Source: Cordia subcordata (Eukaryota > Streptophyta > Magnoliopsida > Boraginales > Cordiaceae). Taken from it: a DNA stretch of 64,000 nt. The position numbers and the translations under genes were made by a program. The stretch is from NCBI GenBank assembly GCA_028554755.1, contig JAPTOF010000006.1:14383001-14447000 (forward strand), read 5' to 3'. The notes under the pieces were generated by a model. That model searched no databases, had not been told where the DNA came from, and saw only the letters and a list, made by a program, of their open reading frames with translations. Shown here in pieces: positions 46,422 to 58,335 of this stretch (position 1 is the first letter of the stretch; the number at the start of each line of letters is the position of its first letter).

Positions 46422-47339
46422 TGAACATCAAAGGAACTTGAAGTAAGTTACTATGACACCATTGCTGCATGAAGTATAGATCAATCTTTGCAATGCAGTC
46501 AAATATTTGAACAAGAATAACTAAAGTAATCCTACCCCAAATTGGATGTGTTAGTTTCTATAACATGCCATTCTGAAATAATTTTCAGATCCCAGTAACC
46601 AATGCCCTTCACCTATTACATAATATGCAAAACTATACTTATCGAAATATGTCTCCTCCCAAGTTGATCATCTAACTTCTTGTCTTAAACAGGTTTGTCA
46701 AAACGTATTCACAACTCTCGCGTTAAGCAAATATTCTGGAAAATATTGGCAATGGCGAAATCCAACACACCTAAAGTGTACCTTTCATTAATAAAGAGTT
46801 TCCAATTTCGGCTTCCAGCTTGCTGAAATATTGATTAATCCAACACACCTAAAATTTATCAAGTGATTTCACCATACTGATTAACTACACAACACAACTC
46901 TGTAGTAAAAAGAAAACCAAAATTTCAATCCATGAAGTCTTTTTTTTTTTCCTTTTTTTTTTTCGTTTTTTCTTGGCCATGGAAAAGAAATGATCGCTAC
47001 AGAGTTCACAACTTCACAACCACAGAGTTATAATAGTATTACTAAACCAAAAACAAGTCCAAATGAAATCGAAATTCACTAAAACGAAGCTACAAGTCAC
47101 AAATTCTACCTTATTATAATCAGAATTGGTTATTTGGCATAATCCAATTCACAATGATCGGAGAATTTTCATATGCTTGATTGAAAACCTAGAAAAATCT
47201 TAACACTGCGAATTTAAGACCCTATAATCCAAATTACAAAACTAAAAAATAAAAAAAATAATACATATATATATATATATATATAAAGAAAAAGATAGAG
47301 AGAGAAAAAGAGAGAGAGAGGAGATTGATGAGAATAAGA

Positions 47340-47455
47340 AAGAAAGGGGTTTGACCAGATACGACATGCCACCACGCAGTGTGGGTGTTTGTGTTGTGTG
47401 GGGGTTACCGCCAGGTGAGGCCGAACCGGACCAGGCTAACGGGAAGGTAAAAAGA
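47340..47455 (-). promoter_or_regulatory. Promoter-like GC-richer block of the CID gene
   Basis: A short GC-richer island in AT-rich DNA, followed on the minus strand by a TC-rich leader-like sequence (47,290-47,345) and an (AT)n tract at 47,263-47,286. No TATA box was assigned. 47,456-47,676 is low-complexity AAATTAAA DNA, and the copia element begins at 47,677, about 330 bases upstream of the inferred start. Confidence 0.4.
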
Positions 47456-47676
47456 GAGATTTAAAGCTAAAAAATTAAAATTTAAAAATTAAAATTAAAG
47501 AATTAAACAAAAATAAACTAAAATTAAAAAGTTTAAAAAATAAATATTAAATATTTAAAATCTAAAAATGTGAAAAATTAAAAATTAAAAAAATAAAAGT
47601 TTAAACTTTAAAGAAATTAAAAAGTTACAAAAATATTTTAAAAATATATAAACTAAAAAATCTAAAATATTGAAAT

Positions 47677-48069
47677 TGTTATAAAATAGATTGAAATAGA
47701 ATATAAGATCCCTCTGATTTCTCTCTAATTCTTTTCTGCTTCTTACTTGCTTGTATACCAATTCCCGTTCCAAGCCTTGCTATTTATTGGAAGAGTTTAG
47801 AGGCAAATCAATAAATGCTCATTAAATGCAAGGTGACTAAAATGTTGAATTTTCCTTCATCATCATGCCATGCACGTTTTAGCTTGTAAGCTTTACTTAG
47901 CAAATCTTCTTTTCCCAAGGCAATTGCTTCTTTTCTTCAAATTTGCATACTACATATATTGCTTTCAAGACCAAATCTTGACTTCTTGCAAGAACACCAT
48001 TTAATACATTAAAAATGACTTTCAACTTTGCCATTTACCTTGACTTTGGTGAATGTCTAATTCACAACA
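47677..48069 (-). repeat. 3' LTR of the copia element
   Basis: 393 bases, TG...CA. Bordered on the right by CTCCCTCCTTAG (48,070-48,081), whose complement CTAAGGAGGGAG is the polypurine tract. Confidence 0.92.
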
Positions 48070-48081
48070 CTCCCTCCTTAG
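48070..48081 (-). other. Polypurine tract of the copia element
   Basis: AAGGAGGGAG on the minus strand, immediately before the 3' LTR, the usual primer for plus-strand DNA synthesis. Confidence 0.75.
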
Positions 48082-48099
48082 ATATTCATCAACAAGAAT

Positions 48100-51000
48100 A
48101 TGTCTCATTAAAACTTTACTAGGAAAAAACCAAGTGGGACAAAAATCCTAATGACGGAAAAAGAGTACAATATTCTTGTTATACGCTTCATGGTACTTCA
48201 TTAAAAACCATACCAGGAAAACCCGATGGGACAAAACTTAGACTAAGGAAAAAAGAGTACGGCGTGTATAATTCTCTCTCTTATGAAGACAATCAGGATC
48301 AATCTCTAAGTCATCGCATTCCAATCTTGTGTATCAATTTTCCCAATGTTGTTACAGGTAATGCTTTTGTAAAAAAAGTTTGTTAAATTCTCACTCGAGC
48401 GAATTTGACATACTTCAACTTCACCTTTCTTTTGTCGTTCATGTGTAAAGAAGAACTGTGGTGAAATATGCTTAGTTTTGTCACCCTTGTTGTAGCCTCC
48501 TTTAACTTAAGCAATATTATCTTCATGCAGTATGGTTGGTACTCTTTTGCTAGTCGAAATATTGCATTCTCCTTCAATATGTTGAGTTAAAGACCTCAAC
48601 CGTACACATTATCAGCTCGCCTTATGTAGTGCAAGTATTTTAACATGATTGAGGAAGTGGCAGCAACAGTTTGTTTTGTTGAACGCCAAGAAATAGTTGT
48701 TCCACCATATGTGAAGAGATACCTAGTTTGGGATCATCCTTTACGCAGGTCAAGTAAATACTCAGCATTTGCGTGCCTAATTAATTCAAGTTGTGCATGC
48801 TTTGAATATAATAAGCCCATATCAATTGTTTCACGAAATTAATGAAATATGTTTAATACTGGCCCGGTGTCTTAGTGTCGGTGCAGCGCTAAATCTTGCT
48901 AATAGATTTACAAAAAGTGCAATATCTGGACGTGTATTGTTAGCAAGGCATATCAATGCACCAATCGCACTGGAAAACAGTACTTTAAGGCCAAGTATTT
49001 TTTTTTTTTGTTATCTTCTCAAGGATAAAAAAGGTCCTTTTTGATGTCAAGAGATTAAACAACCATTGGGGTACTCAATGGATGAGCTTTGTCTATATTA
49101 AATCTCTTCAAAACCTTTTTTAGTATAAGTCCTTTGGTAGATTAAAATTCCACTTGATAAATGCTCGATCTGTAGGCCAAAACAAAATCTAGTTTTGCCC
49201 AGATCTTTCATCTCAAATTTTTTACATAAATATACGACTGCTAATGTAAGCTCTTCAATAGTCCTTATGATGTTTAAATCATCAACATATACAGTAATAA
49301 TAACAAACCAATTTTTTGACTTCTTAATAAAAACTCATGAACTTATGGGATTTTAACATATCCTTCCTTTAGAATGTATATACTCAGACAATTGTACCAC
49401 ATTCATCCAGATTGTTTCAATCCATACAATGATCTTTGCAATTTAATAGAATACATCTCCCGGGGATTTGATCTTTATGCTTCAGGTATATTTAGTCCTT
49501 CAGGGACTTTCATATAAATATCACTATTAAGTGACCATATAAATATGTTGCCACTATATCCATAAGGTACATATAAAGTCCTTCACAAATTGCTAGGTTG
49601 ATTAAATATCTACTACAGGAGAATATGTCTCCTTATAATCAATTCTAGGCCTTTGTGAAAAACCTTATGCTACAAGTCATGTTTTATATCTCACAATTTC
49701 ATTGTTTTCATTTCATTTTTGCACAAATACCTTCTTATAGCCTACAGGCCTTACATTTTCAGGTGTTTGGACTATAAGTCCAAAATTTTTACGCTTTGCA
49801 AGTGAATTTAATTCAGCCTCCATTGCATCTTTCCATTTAGGCCAATCATTTATATGCCAAAATTCTTGGATGGACTTTGGTTCATAATCCTCGCTTTCTA
49901 TCATCAATTCAATAGTTACTACATATGAAAATTTTTCATCAATAATAATTTAATTTCGTTCCATCTTTTTCCTGTAAAGATATAATTAATTGAGATATCT
50001 TCATTTTCAATATTGTCATTATTTTTCTCATACTTAGATACATGGTTCTGCTGTAGTTGCCTTTCCAGCAATTTTTGCGACATGTATAAGATCATTAAGA
50101 ACCTCAAAAATGCCAACTTGTTTATTCGGCTTCCTCATTTTTCTAGGATTTTTATCTTTGGAACCAATTGATCTACCACGCTTTTGGCGTGCCGTAGACT
50201 CATTTGCTGGAGTATTAGTCACTCTCTTTGTATCAGGGAATGCATTTGGCAATTGATGAGCAATCTTTTGCAGATAAATGATTTTCTAAATTTCTTGTTC
50301 AGATAGATCTGTGCGAGGATCAAAATGAGCCATAGATGATGCATTCAATGTAATTTTTTTATTTTTTCAGCTTTTGTTTTTCTCCCCCTAATGCAAGGAA
50401 TACTGTTTCGTTAAATTGCCAATAAGCAAAATGTGTTGTAAAAAGATCTTTAGTTAAAGGTCCAAGATATTTAGTGATTGATGAAGATTCAAAGCCAACA
50501 TATATTCCTAGCCTTCTTTGTGGTCCCATTTTTGTACGCTGTAGTGGAGCAATTAGAACATATACTACGTAACCAAATATTTTTAAATGGATATATTTTG
50601 TTCTTAACTAGAAACAAATTGTAAAGGGGAATATTTATGAAAAGCAGTTGTCTTATTGGAACAAGTGTTGCAGCATGTGATATGGCATGTTCCCAAGCAG
50701 AACTAGACAACTTAGTTCTCATAAGTAATGGTCTAGCGATTAGTTATAAGTGATTAACAAAAGACTCTGCTAAACCATTTTGAGTATGTGTGTAAGCCAC
50801 AGGATGCTCAATTGTAATCCCAATTGATGTACAATAATCATTAAAAGATTGGGATGTAAATTCTCATGTATTATCAAGACAATTTTCTTTATTGTATAAT
50901 CTAGAAATTGTGCACATAAGCAGATTGCAAGGAATCTTGCAAATGCCACATTTTGAGTGGATAATAAAGAGACATATGACTAATGTGTGAATACATTATT

Positions 51001-51750
51001 AATATCATAAAATATCAAAATGGTCCACATGCTAGAAAAATAGGTCCACATATGTCCCCTTAAATTCGTTCCAAAAATGCAATATTTTCATTATCAACTT
51101 TAGTTGGAGATGGCCTTATAATCAATTCCCTTGGGCACAAGCAGCATATGAAAATTCATTTGATAAGAGTACCTTTTGATTATTTAATGAGTGCCCTTGT
51201 AAATTTTCAATAATTAGTTTTATCATTATTGTGCCCCAAATGTCGAAGGTGATCAAGCCTAAGAATAAAACTCTTTGGATCAATTATCTTCTAGTTTATC
51301 ACGATATGTGATTCTACATAATTTATATAAGTACAATATAGTACAGAGAATAATGCTGGCAATTTTTCTAATTCAAGTTTTTTGCCAGATATAAGTAATG
51401 TGATATAAAGATATTCTTTATTGCCTTCCTTCATAGTTTCAATATGATAACCATTTTCTCATATATATTTAAAACTGAGTAAATTCTGTTGTGATCTACT
51501 TGAATATAAGATATCACTTATTATCATCTTTGGTCCTCCAAGGAACATAACACAAGCTCTACTAGAGCTTTTAATTAACTTTTTAGAACCAGCTATTATA
51601 TTGACATTTGCATCAGCCAATCTCAGTTGGAAGAAATACTTCTTATTCTCGAGAATAATATGTGTTGTAGCACTATCAACCAAATATATTTCTCTATCAT
51701 TGATATGATGCAAATCCATAGTTCTTCACAATAATAATAAAGAAAATACA
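48100..51750 (-). pseudogene. copia pol: protease, integrase, reverse transcriptase, RNase H
   Basis: Minus-strand order from the right: protease (YLVDSATTHIILENKKYF, with DSA for the catalytic DSG/DTG; ILYSSRSQQNLLSF) at 51,459-51,719; integrase end (LRTKLSSSAWEHAISHAA) at 50,489-50,722; linker (ARQKRGRSIGSKDKNPRK) at 50,034-50,252; reverse transcriptase start (NDWPKWKDAMEAELNSLAKR, PVGYKKVFV) at 49,713-49,907; RT catalytic YVDDLNI at about 49,270-49,290; then thumb and RNase H toward 48,100. Each block is in a different frame, with many stops, so no polyprotein can be made. The domain order is that of Ty1/copia (integrase before RT). Confidence 0.9.
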
Positions 51751-52029
51751 CAAATATTAACAAAGATACGATATTCATTTCATAAAAGATAGATATTACA
51801 TTCAAACTAAAATTAAGTATTAAAGTACCAAACAGTCCGACATAATAAAAGCATTCTACTTTTGTGTAAATATTAATTTGGATGGACATTTCCATCACCA
51901 ATCAATTGCTCAATATTTTCAATAGTATCCTAAAAGAAATTAGAGCAATCAAGGTGTGTGTAATTTATTTGAGTATTTTGTTCAACAAAATTTATTTCTA
52001 CACCTTTTCCTTGTCCTTTCCATAATGTT

Positions 52030-52827
52030 TGATAAAGTTCCTAGATCTGTTTAGTAGTACGACATGTTCGATGTCAATGTCCTTTTATGCCACATCTATA
52101 GAAAGTACTTTTGGTATATTGGAAAGATTTATTTCGTGGATTATTTCCTTTATCTTGGTTTTCTTGTCTTTTGAAATTTGGTCTATTTGATTTATGAAAA
52201 TTACGACCATTACCATGTCTATGACTACAGCCACGACCACGACCACGACCACGACCATATCCATAACTACGTCCATGACCATAATTATTTGATGATGCAG
52301 CATTCACCTCAGGAGATGCAATTTCACTCATTTTAGGGACTGGTTCTAAGCCAGTTGGTCGTGTTCGACGATTTTTTATCTGGAGCTCATTATTTTACTC
52401 GGTGACAAAAAGACATGAGATTAACTCAGGATATTTTTTAAAACCAAGCTTTCTATATTATTGTTATAAGAGCATATTGGATACATGGAAAGTAAAGAAT
52501 GTCTTCTCTAACATGTCTTCATTAGTGATCTTTTCTCCACATAATTTCAATTGTGATGTTATTCTAAATACAACGGAGTTATGCTCATTTATAGTTTTAA
52601 AATCCTGCAATTGCAGGTGAATCCATTCATGATACACTTTTGCAAGGATCACTATCTTATGATGGTCAAATCATTCCTTCAAATTTTGCCAAAGGACTTG
52701 TGGAACCTTTAATGTAAGATATTCGGCTTTAAACCCTCCATGGAGATGATGATGTTTTAGCCCAATCCTATAAGGATGCGTTATTTTCTTTATTAATTGT
52801 TTCTCCAAGGTCCTTGAAAATGAGAAG
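52030..52827 (-). pseudogene. copia gag, C-terminal part
   Basis: Minus-strand pieces: EYLTLKVPQVLWQNLKE (52,680-52,735), EWIHLQLQDFKTINEHNS and FRITSQLKLCGEKITNEDML (52,480-52,640), and an RGRGRGRG-type basic stretch followed by the zinc knuckle start FYRCGIKGH (52,074-52,331). This is the retrotransposon capsid with its CCHC nucleic-acid-binding end. It is separated from its N-terminus (57,307-57,390) by the hAT element and also frame-shifted. Confidence 0.88.
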
Positions 52828-52984
52828 TAGGGGTGTTCATTGGAGAATCCCTGCCCCAATCAACATATTTTTTTTTCCTAAAATAATATTTGAGGAAGGA
52901 CTTTTGTTCCGTTTCCCGTCCCAATTCACCAATAGGGAACTGATTGAGAAATCCCCAAATTTCAAACTTGTCATTAAACAGCCC

Positions 52985-53420
52985 TTCCTTTCAATGTTCC
53001 CCAATCTGTCTAGATTATGCACCAACACAATGGTCAATAAGGCAGCCACACCCTATCCTGATGAATGTCCAGTGAAAGTGAGAGTATAATCAAGATATTT
53101 CTCCACTAATTCCTTGAGAATCTCACATTCTATGTCCAACACCCATCCAGCAGCTTTTAACAGCCCATTATGGACATAGCCGCCATCAAACTTCATCTTA
53201 CGCAGCTTATTATCCAACAAAACAACATAATCACTTTCTTTTCCCAAATTAAGACCTCTAATAGCAAGAACTATATTAGCATGGTCATGATCAACATACA
53301 ACAAATATAGAGGTGCTCATCCATGAGTATCCTTATAAGTCCTATTAAGACCTCTAATAACAAGAACTATATCAGCATGACAGCATGGTCATGACATATA
53401 TATGTGTGCCTGCTAGAAGA
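52985..53420 (-). pseudogene. Captured class-3 lipase gene fragment inside the hAT element
   Basis: The minus strand reads APLYLLYVDHDHANIVLAIR, GLNLGKESDYVVLLDNKL, KFDGGYVHNGLLKAAGWVLD, ECEILKELVEKYLDYTLTF and TGHSSG, then after a TAG GVAALLTIVLVHNLDRLGNI. This is the central part of a plant lipase class 3 (alpha/beta hydrolase) protein, with the nucleophile elbow G-H-S-x-G retained. Stops occur before APLY and after GHSSG. The fragment sits between the transposase gene and the left end of the hAT element, in the same orientation, with part of its start duplicated at 53,330-53,400. Lipases are host genes, so this is gene capture by the transposon. Confidence 0.85.
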
Positions 53421-53572
53421 CTTAATATAAAAATTTCAAACTTTTTTGTACTCAAGCAATAGTTTAATTGCAGACCATTTAAGGGGAGGTGTAAAATGAA
53501 CCAAGAACTAAACTAGAAAAATCTCATCAAACTAAACAATGCAAGTCTTTATATATGTTGGGAATTTAGTAC

Positions 53573-53656
53573 ATAGAGCCTAGAAATTGCATAAGCAAAT
53601 AGTAAATTCAGTAGATAGAGCCTAGAAATTGCATAAGCAAATAGTAAATTCAATAG
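53573..53656. repeat. 42-bp tandem duplication in the hAT element
   Basis: ATAGAGCCTAGAAATTGCAT followed by AAGCAAATAGTAAATTCA occurs at 53,573 and again at 53,615. A second local repeat of about 40 bases (AACATAAATAAACTACAT...CACCATAGT) lies at 53,845-53,930. Both are 3' of the transposase. Confidence 0.8.
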
Positions 53657-54174
53657 CTAGAGCAATTATTTGCGATCAAAATGCACAAAGTAGATCAGCC
53701 AACTTCAAGAAATATGCAAAATTTGGCAAATATGAGACCAAATATAAACTGTTGTGCATCTCACAAGTGTCATCACAAAAACCAAAGAACATAAACAAAA
53801 TACCTATCAAACCATTAAACCTACCATCATAATTAACTACATAAACCATAACTTCAAACCACACATAAATAAACTACATCCACCATAGTTTCAAACCATA
53901 ACATAAATAAACTACATACACCATAGTCTCATAAGTCATAATTAATCAACTATAGAATAAATAAAAAATCCAAAGCATAAATAAAAAAACATTGCTTTAA
54001 CAAGTTGCCAATAGCTATTCATCTCCATTCTCCATGAACCTTCAAATCTCAGTCATTGTGTTTGTTGGCTCCAATGCTAACTTTGATATGTCTAAGAAAT
54101 AAAAAAGCAAATATTATATGCTATTATTCAATTAACAAAACAATACAAAGAAAATAATTGTAAATATATAAAGA

Positions 54175-56255
54175 TTAGAGATATAAAATTGAGATATTAG
54201 TACCTTCTTCAAGTTTATCGAGGTCATGAATGTCTTCAATCATAACTTGACTTTTTGAACGAAGCCAATCCTGTGCACAAATCAAGGCTTGAACGATTCT
54301 AAGAGTTAAAGAACTCCTGAAATCATTAAGTACTCGTCCACCTATAGAAAATGCTGACTCAGAGGCTACAGTTGAGATAGGAACTGCCAACACATCACAT
54401 GCCAAGCGCGAAAGGATTGGACAACGAGGACTATTAACTTTCCACCATGCCAAAATGTCAAAGTCTTCACTTTCTTCCTTAATATCCTCACTCAAGTACT
54501 TCTCCAACTCAGACTTGAACTCACCCACCCCTATATTTGATCTATGCTTCTTAAATTTAGACTTCATCAGTGCCCTCGTATATGTAACATCTGAACCATT
54601 ACTTGATAAACTAGAGCCACTTCCACTTGATTGAGCAGAATGAGGAGCATAAATTCTAGTATACTTCTCAAACAAAGCAGTTAATTCTTTTTTAACTTTC
54701 ACAAACATTTCTACACTCTTAACAGAATCATACACCTCACTAAGCAAAAAAGTCAACATATGCCATCTTGTATCAAGGATCGATAATAAGAGCAATGTTA
54801 ATAAGTGAATTCATCTTCTATATGCTACCCCAATACTTGTCATATTTGCTTTTCATCCTTTAAGCCATGGAACTCAATTGAAAATCACCTTCATCAATCC
54901 ACTTATTTAAAAGACAATAAATTAAACTAATTTCATGAAAGAAATTATTTGAAGTCATATACAAAGAGCCTGAAACCCTGACAGTAAAGTCATAAAAATG
55001 CTTTAAAAAAAGTACAAATCTTTTCAAATTATTCCAATCCATCTCATTTGGTACTCCTTTATTTTCACCACTTTCAAGCTCTACTTTAAATAGCGGATCT
55101 TGTTCCTCAAATCTTTCAAATGCAGGTATAAAATTCAAAGCAGTATCCAACATCAAATATGTAGAATTCCACCTAGTGAGGACATAAAAACACAATAACT
55201 TTTTACATTCAATCTTTTACATGCTAACACAATCCTTAAACCTCTCTAATCTAGCTGGAGACTATCTCAAATATCTAATTGCAGCTCGAGCTCTATTAAC
55301 AGAATCATTTATTTCTTTCAAACCATCAGAAACAACAAGCTGACTAATGTGTGCAATACATTTCATATGCAAAAATTTACCTTGGCAAATAGATTTCTCG
55401 CGCTGAATCAATTTTCTCCTCAAATAACCAACATCAACATCATTAGAGGATACATTATCAACAGTTATAGTAAATACAATATCTATCTGCCAGTCAAGCA
55501 AACACTTTTCTAATGCCTTCCCAATTGTCTCATCCTTATGACTTGAAATTGGAACAAAACTAATGATTATTTTTTCCAATCTCCACTCACTAGTGATAAA
55601 ATGAGCTATCACACACATGTAGTTAATATTTTTGATTTGATGTCCATGTGCCTGTTGTGATGCTAACCATTTGAGTGTTAGATCTCAAAAGATTTTTCAC
55701 CTTACATCTCTCATTAATGTACAAATCATAGGAATCTCTAGTGATTGTAATTCTTGAAGGTATCTTAAACATTGGACATGTTTCTGCCATGAGATCTCTA
55801 AAGCCCTCAAATTCAACAAACCTAAATGGCGATTCATCAATGATTATCATGCGAGCCAATGATTTTCTAGATGCATTTTGATCAAATTTCCAATTAACAA
55901 GTGTTCCACCCTGTTGGAGATTCAATTTTGTTTGGCTAGTGTCTTTGTTAGCAGGATACTCTTTACAAACATTCAAATGGTATCTCAAAGTAGAAGTACC
56001 TATTTGCTTAGTATCTGGCTTAAGCACTTTTCCACAATAATTACACTTGCACTTTGAACTTCCATCTTTGTCCTTAAATTTAGTAAAATGATCCCAAACA
56101 TAAGATCTAGGTTTTACTGTTTTTTTCTTAGGATTACCTCGAACATATCCGCTGCCTCTATCTGATTTTGCATCTTCAGTAGATGTTGGTGTTAGTGGAT
56201 TAGGTCTAGAAGAAGCATCTTCAATAATGATTACATCAACATTCTCACTTAACAT
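54175..56255 (-). pseudogene. hAT transposase, broken
   Basis: Read on the minus strand in four open pieces. 56,255-55,623 has the BED zinc finger (SYVWDHFTKF, CKCNYCGKVL, STLRYHLNVC) and RITITRDSYDLYINE. 55,618-55,262 has the catalytic-fold start (MCVIAHFITSEW, TITVDNVSSNDVDV, KCIAHISQLVV). 55,195-54,860 has TRWNSTYLMLDTAL, ERFEEQDPLFKVE and FYDFTVRVSG. 54,795-54,175 has the C-terminal hATC dimerisation domain (WWKVNSPRCPILSRLACDVL, PISTVASESAFSIGGRVL). Together this is the full layout of an Ac/hobo transposase of about 690 residues. At least three frameshifts or stops (near 55,620, 55,250 and 54,850) prevent one protein. Confidence 0.93.
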
Positions 56256-56604
56256 CTAGAAAAACATACGTGCATACATGTTGGTCGTCTTGTAATCAAT
56301 CACAATGATGATTTTAGTGAAATTTGAACAATTGAAGTACTATCAGGATGATCAGTTAGTCAAATACCAGCAAAACAAAAATACCCAAATTCAAAATTAA
56401 TATATTAAGATAACCTAATATCCAAATTTATATTTATAAATTGCCAAAGCTAGAAAAATCAGAATTGAAGACATTGACCTATAGACTCTGAGAACTAAAC
56501 GCCAGCCAGAACCAGAATATGCCAGAAAAGGATAAACTAAAATATGTCAACAAGCATTAATGGGGTGTAGAAAATTTTGTATCATTATAAATTAACACAA
56601 CACA

Positions 56605-56680
56605 AGGTGAGATATATATATATGTGTGTGTGTGTGTGTGTATGTGTGTGTGTGCGCGCGCTCTTGTGTGTGTGTATTAA
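56605..56680. repeat. (TA)n(TG)n microsatellite
   Basis: ATATATATATGTGTGTGTGTG with a short GCGCGCGC interruption, upstream of the hAT transposase. Confidence 0.85.
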
Positions 56681-57306
56681 TACATATATACATACATGGA
56701 TGAGATTGAGATGCTAATACATGTCACAGAGATAAATACAAATATATATAATCCTCTAAGGCCTAGATCTAAAACATATATCTAAATCTAAAGCATTATG
56801 GAGAAAACATGGAAGAAAACTAGATAAGAAGCTAGAAAGGCAGAAACCAACGGCACCTTGGTGAGCACTGAGCAACTTCTCCAAGTCGTCAAAGATCTTA
56901 GTCACTGGGCAGATAAAGACATGAAGTAGTCTATGCCGCTATTTATTTTCTTTTTCTTTTTGGTCGAACTTCGAAGAGAAGAGAGCAAATATGGTGTGGA
57001 ATTGTGGATGTTGATTTGGGAATTAGGATTTGCCGATTTAGGGTGTTTACTTGTTTCTTAAAAGATATAAATTATAATATATAATATGTATTATGTAATA
57101 TAATATATATATATATAACTAAAAAAAGAAGTAGTTCGGGTTTCGGGGATTCCCCAAATAAAAAAAATTATATTGTTCCCCAATCTTTTTCCCCATCCCC
57201 AATATTTTTCCCCCGTTCCCCATTTTCCCAAACCTGATTTCCCCAAACGTGAAATTTCGGGTCGGTAATCAGGTATCCCCAAATAATGCACAGCCCTATT
57301 GAGAAG

Positions 57307-57390
57307 TATTTCGACATCGAAGATCTATGATAAATAATTGTTGTCAAGAATATCAAGGGCCACAAACTCAAGCTTCGTAAGATTTGGCAT
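57307..57390 (-). pseudogene. copia gag N-terminus
   Basis: Starts ATG at 57,390: MPNLTKLEFVALDILDNNYL, then a stop in place of the usual tryptophan and FDVEILL, running into the hAT element. The start motif (N-L-x-K-L-E-F-x-A-L-D-I) is typical of this copia lineage. Confidence 0.85.
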
Positions 57391-57947
57391 TATAAATCTA
57401 GCATATTTTAAAAAAAAAATTAGTAAGTAAAATAATAAAATATTTACTTAACGTAACTTGTTGACCAGTAAATATAAGCACATAGAAATAAATTTAAATA
57501 TTACAAATATGCATATGAGACTTACAAGCAAAATATAATATAACATAAAATGTCAATTTCAAGTGTAAAAAGCATGTTATTGTAATTATTACAATTAATA
57601 TTATATTAGTGTTTATGTCCTTAAAAGTCATTTTTTTAAAAGTCATGGTAATCGTATGTTCAAGAGTCATGGATATCACATTCTCAGAATTCATGGTGAT
57701 TAGGTCTTCAGAAAAATTACGGTATTTGATAATATTGCAATAATCTATTCTAAAAGAAATAATTTAACAAAAATTTTATTTTTAGAATAAATGCAAAGTA
57801 AAATAAATAGGATATTAAAAACTTTATGCTATAGATTCGATGTAACACCAAAAATAAAATAAGAACTGTTACTGAAAATTTTGTAGAATCGTGCTCCTTT
57901 TGATAATTGGTAGAACTTCTCATTGGCAGAGAATCGTGCTAATAGTG
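57391..57947 (-). other. copia leader between the 5' LTR and gag
   Basis: Non-coding leader. Beside the LTR it carries TTAGCACGATTCTCTGCC (minus strand), a primer-binding-site-like sequence, and a second GCACGATTCTAC nearby, suggesting a short local duplication. Confidence 0.55.
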
Positions 57948-58330
57948 TGTTATAAAATAGATTGAAATACAATATAAGATCTCTTTGATTTTTCTCTAAA
58001 TCTTTTTTGCTTCTTACTTGCTTGGATACCAATTCCCATTCCAAGCCTTACCATTTACAGGAAAAGTTTAGAGACAAATCATTAAATGTAGGGTGAATAA
58101 AATGTTGAATTTTCCTTCATCATCATGCCATGCACATTTTAGCTTGTAAGCTTTTCTTAGCAAATCTTCTCTTTCCAAGGCAATTACTTTTCTTCTTCAA
58201 CATTTGCAAACTACATATATTGCTTTCAAGACCAAATCTTGACTTCTTGCAAAAACACCATTTAATGCATTGAAAATGGCATTCAACTTTGTTGTTTACC
58301 TTGACTTTGGTGAATGTCCAATTCACAACA
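57948..58330 (-). repeat. 5' LTR of the copia element
   Basis: 383 bases, TG...CA, aligning over its full length with 47,677-48,069. Confidence 0.92.
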
Positions 58331-58335
58331 GAAAT

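Larger units (their letters stand above)
43794..47350 (-). other. 5' UTR and leader intron region of the CID gene
   Basis: Just upstream of the ATG, TTCGTTGCAG (about 43,820) is an acceptor, so the leader is spliced. The first exon is probably near 47,190-47,350: TC-rich leader on the minus strand, with a possible donor TTTCTAG/GTTTTC near 47,190. The intron would then be over 3 kb and contains a hairpin MITE, a copia fragment and several (GA)/(TG) tracts. No other exon was identified. Confidence 0.45.
52828..57298 (-). mobile_element. hAT (Ac-like) transposon inside copia gag
   Basis: Terminal inverted repeats TAGGGGTGTTCATT (left) and, in reverse from the right, TAGGGCTGTGCATT. Flanks ATGAGAAG (52,820-52,827) and TTGAGAAG (57,299-57,306) match at 7 of 8, the 8-bp duplication of hAT elements. 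Both ends have subterminal TTCCCCAATC/CCCCA motifs (52,840-53,000 and 57,140-57,290), possible transposase-binding sites. The element carries a broken transposase gene and a captured host gene fragment. It splits copia gag near codon 28, so it is younger than the retrotransposon. Confidence 0.93.
47677..58330 (-). mobile_element. Complete-boundary Ty1/copia retrotransposon (10.65 kb including a hAT insertion)
   Basis: LTRs at 47,677-48,069 and 57,948-58,330 align end to end, both TGTTATAAAATAGATTG to AATTCACAACA. A perfect 5-bp target duplication GAAAT lies at 47,672-47,676 and 58,331-58,335. The element reads on the minus strand: primer-site-like TTAGCACGATTCTCTGCC left of the right LTR, gag from 57,390, then protease, integrase, reverse transcriptase and RNase H, with a purine-rich tract beside the left LTR. 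Without the 4.47-kb hAT it is about 6.2 kb. Coding regions carry shifts and stops, and the LTRs differ by substitutions and small indels, so it is old and inactive. Confidence 0.95.

Noticed and set aside
52085..52303. 72-codon ORF rich in Val, Met and Asp, overlapping gag
   Set aside because: It is another frame of the RGRG-rich gag segment; the repetitive codons give a valine/methionine-rich shadow.
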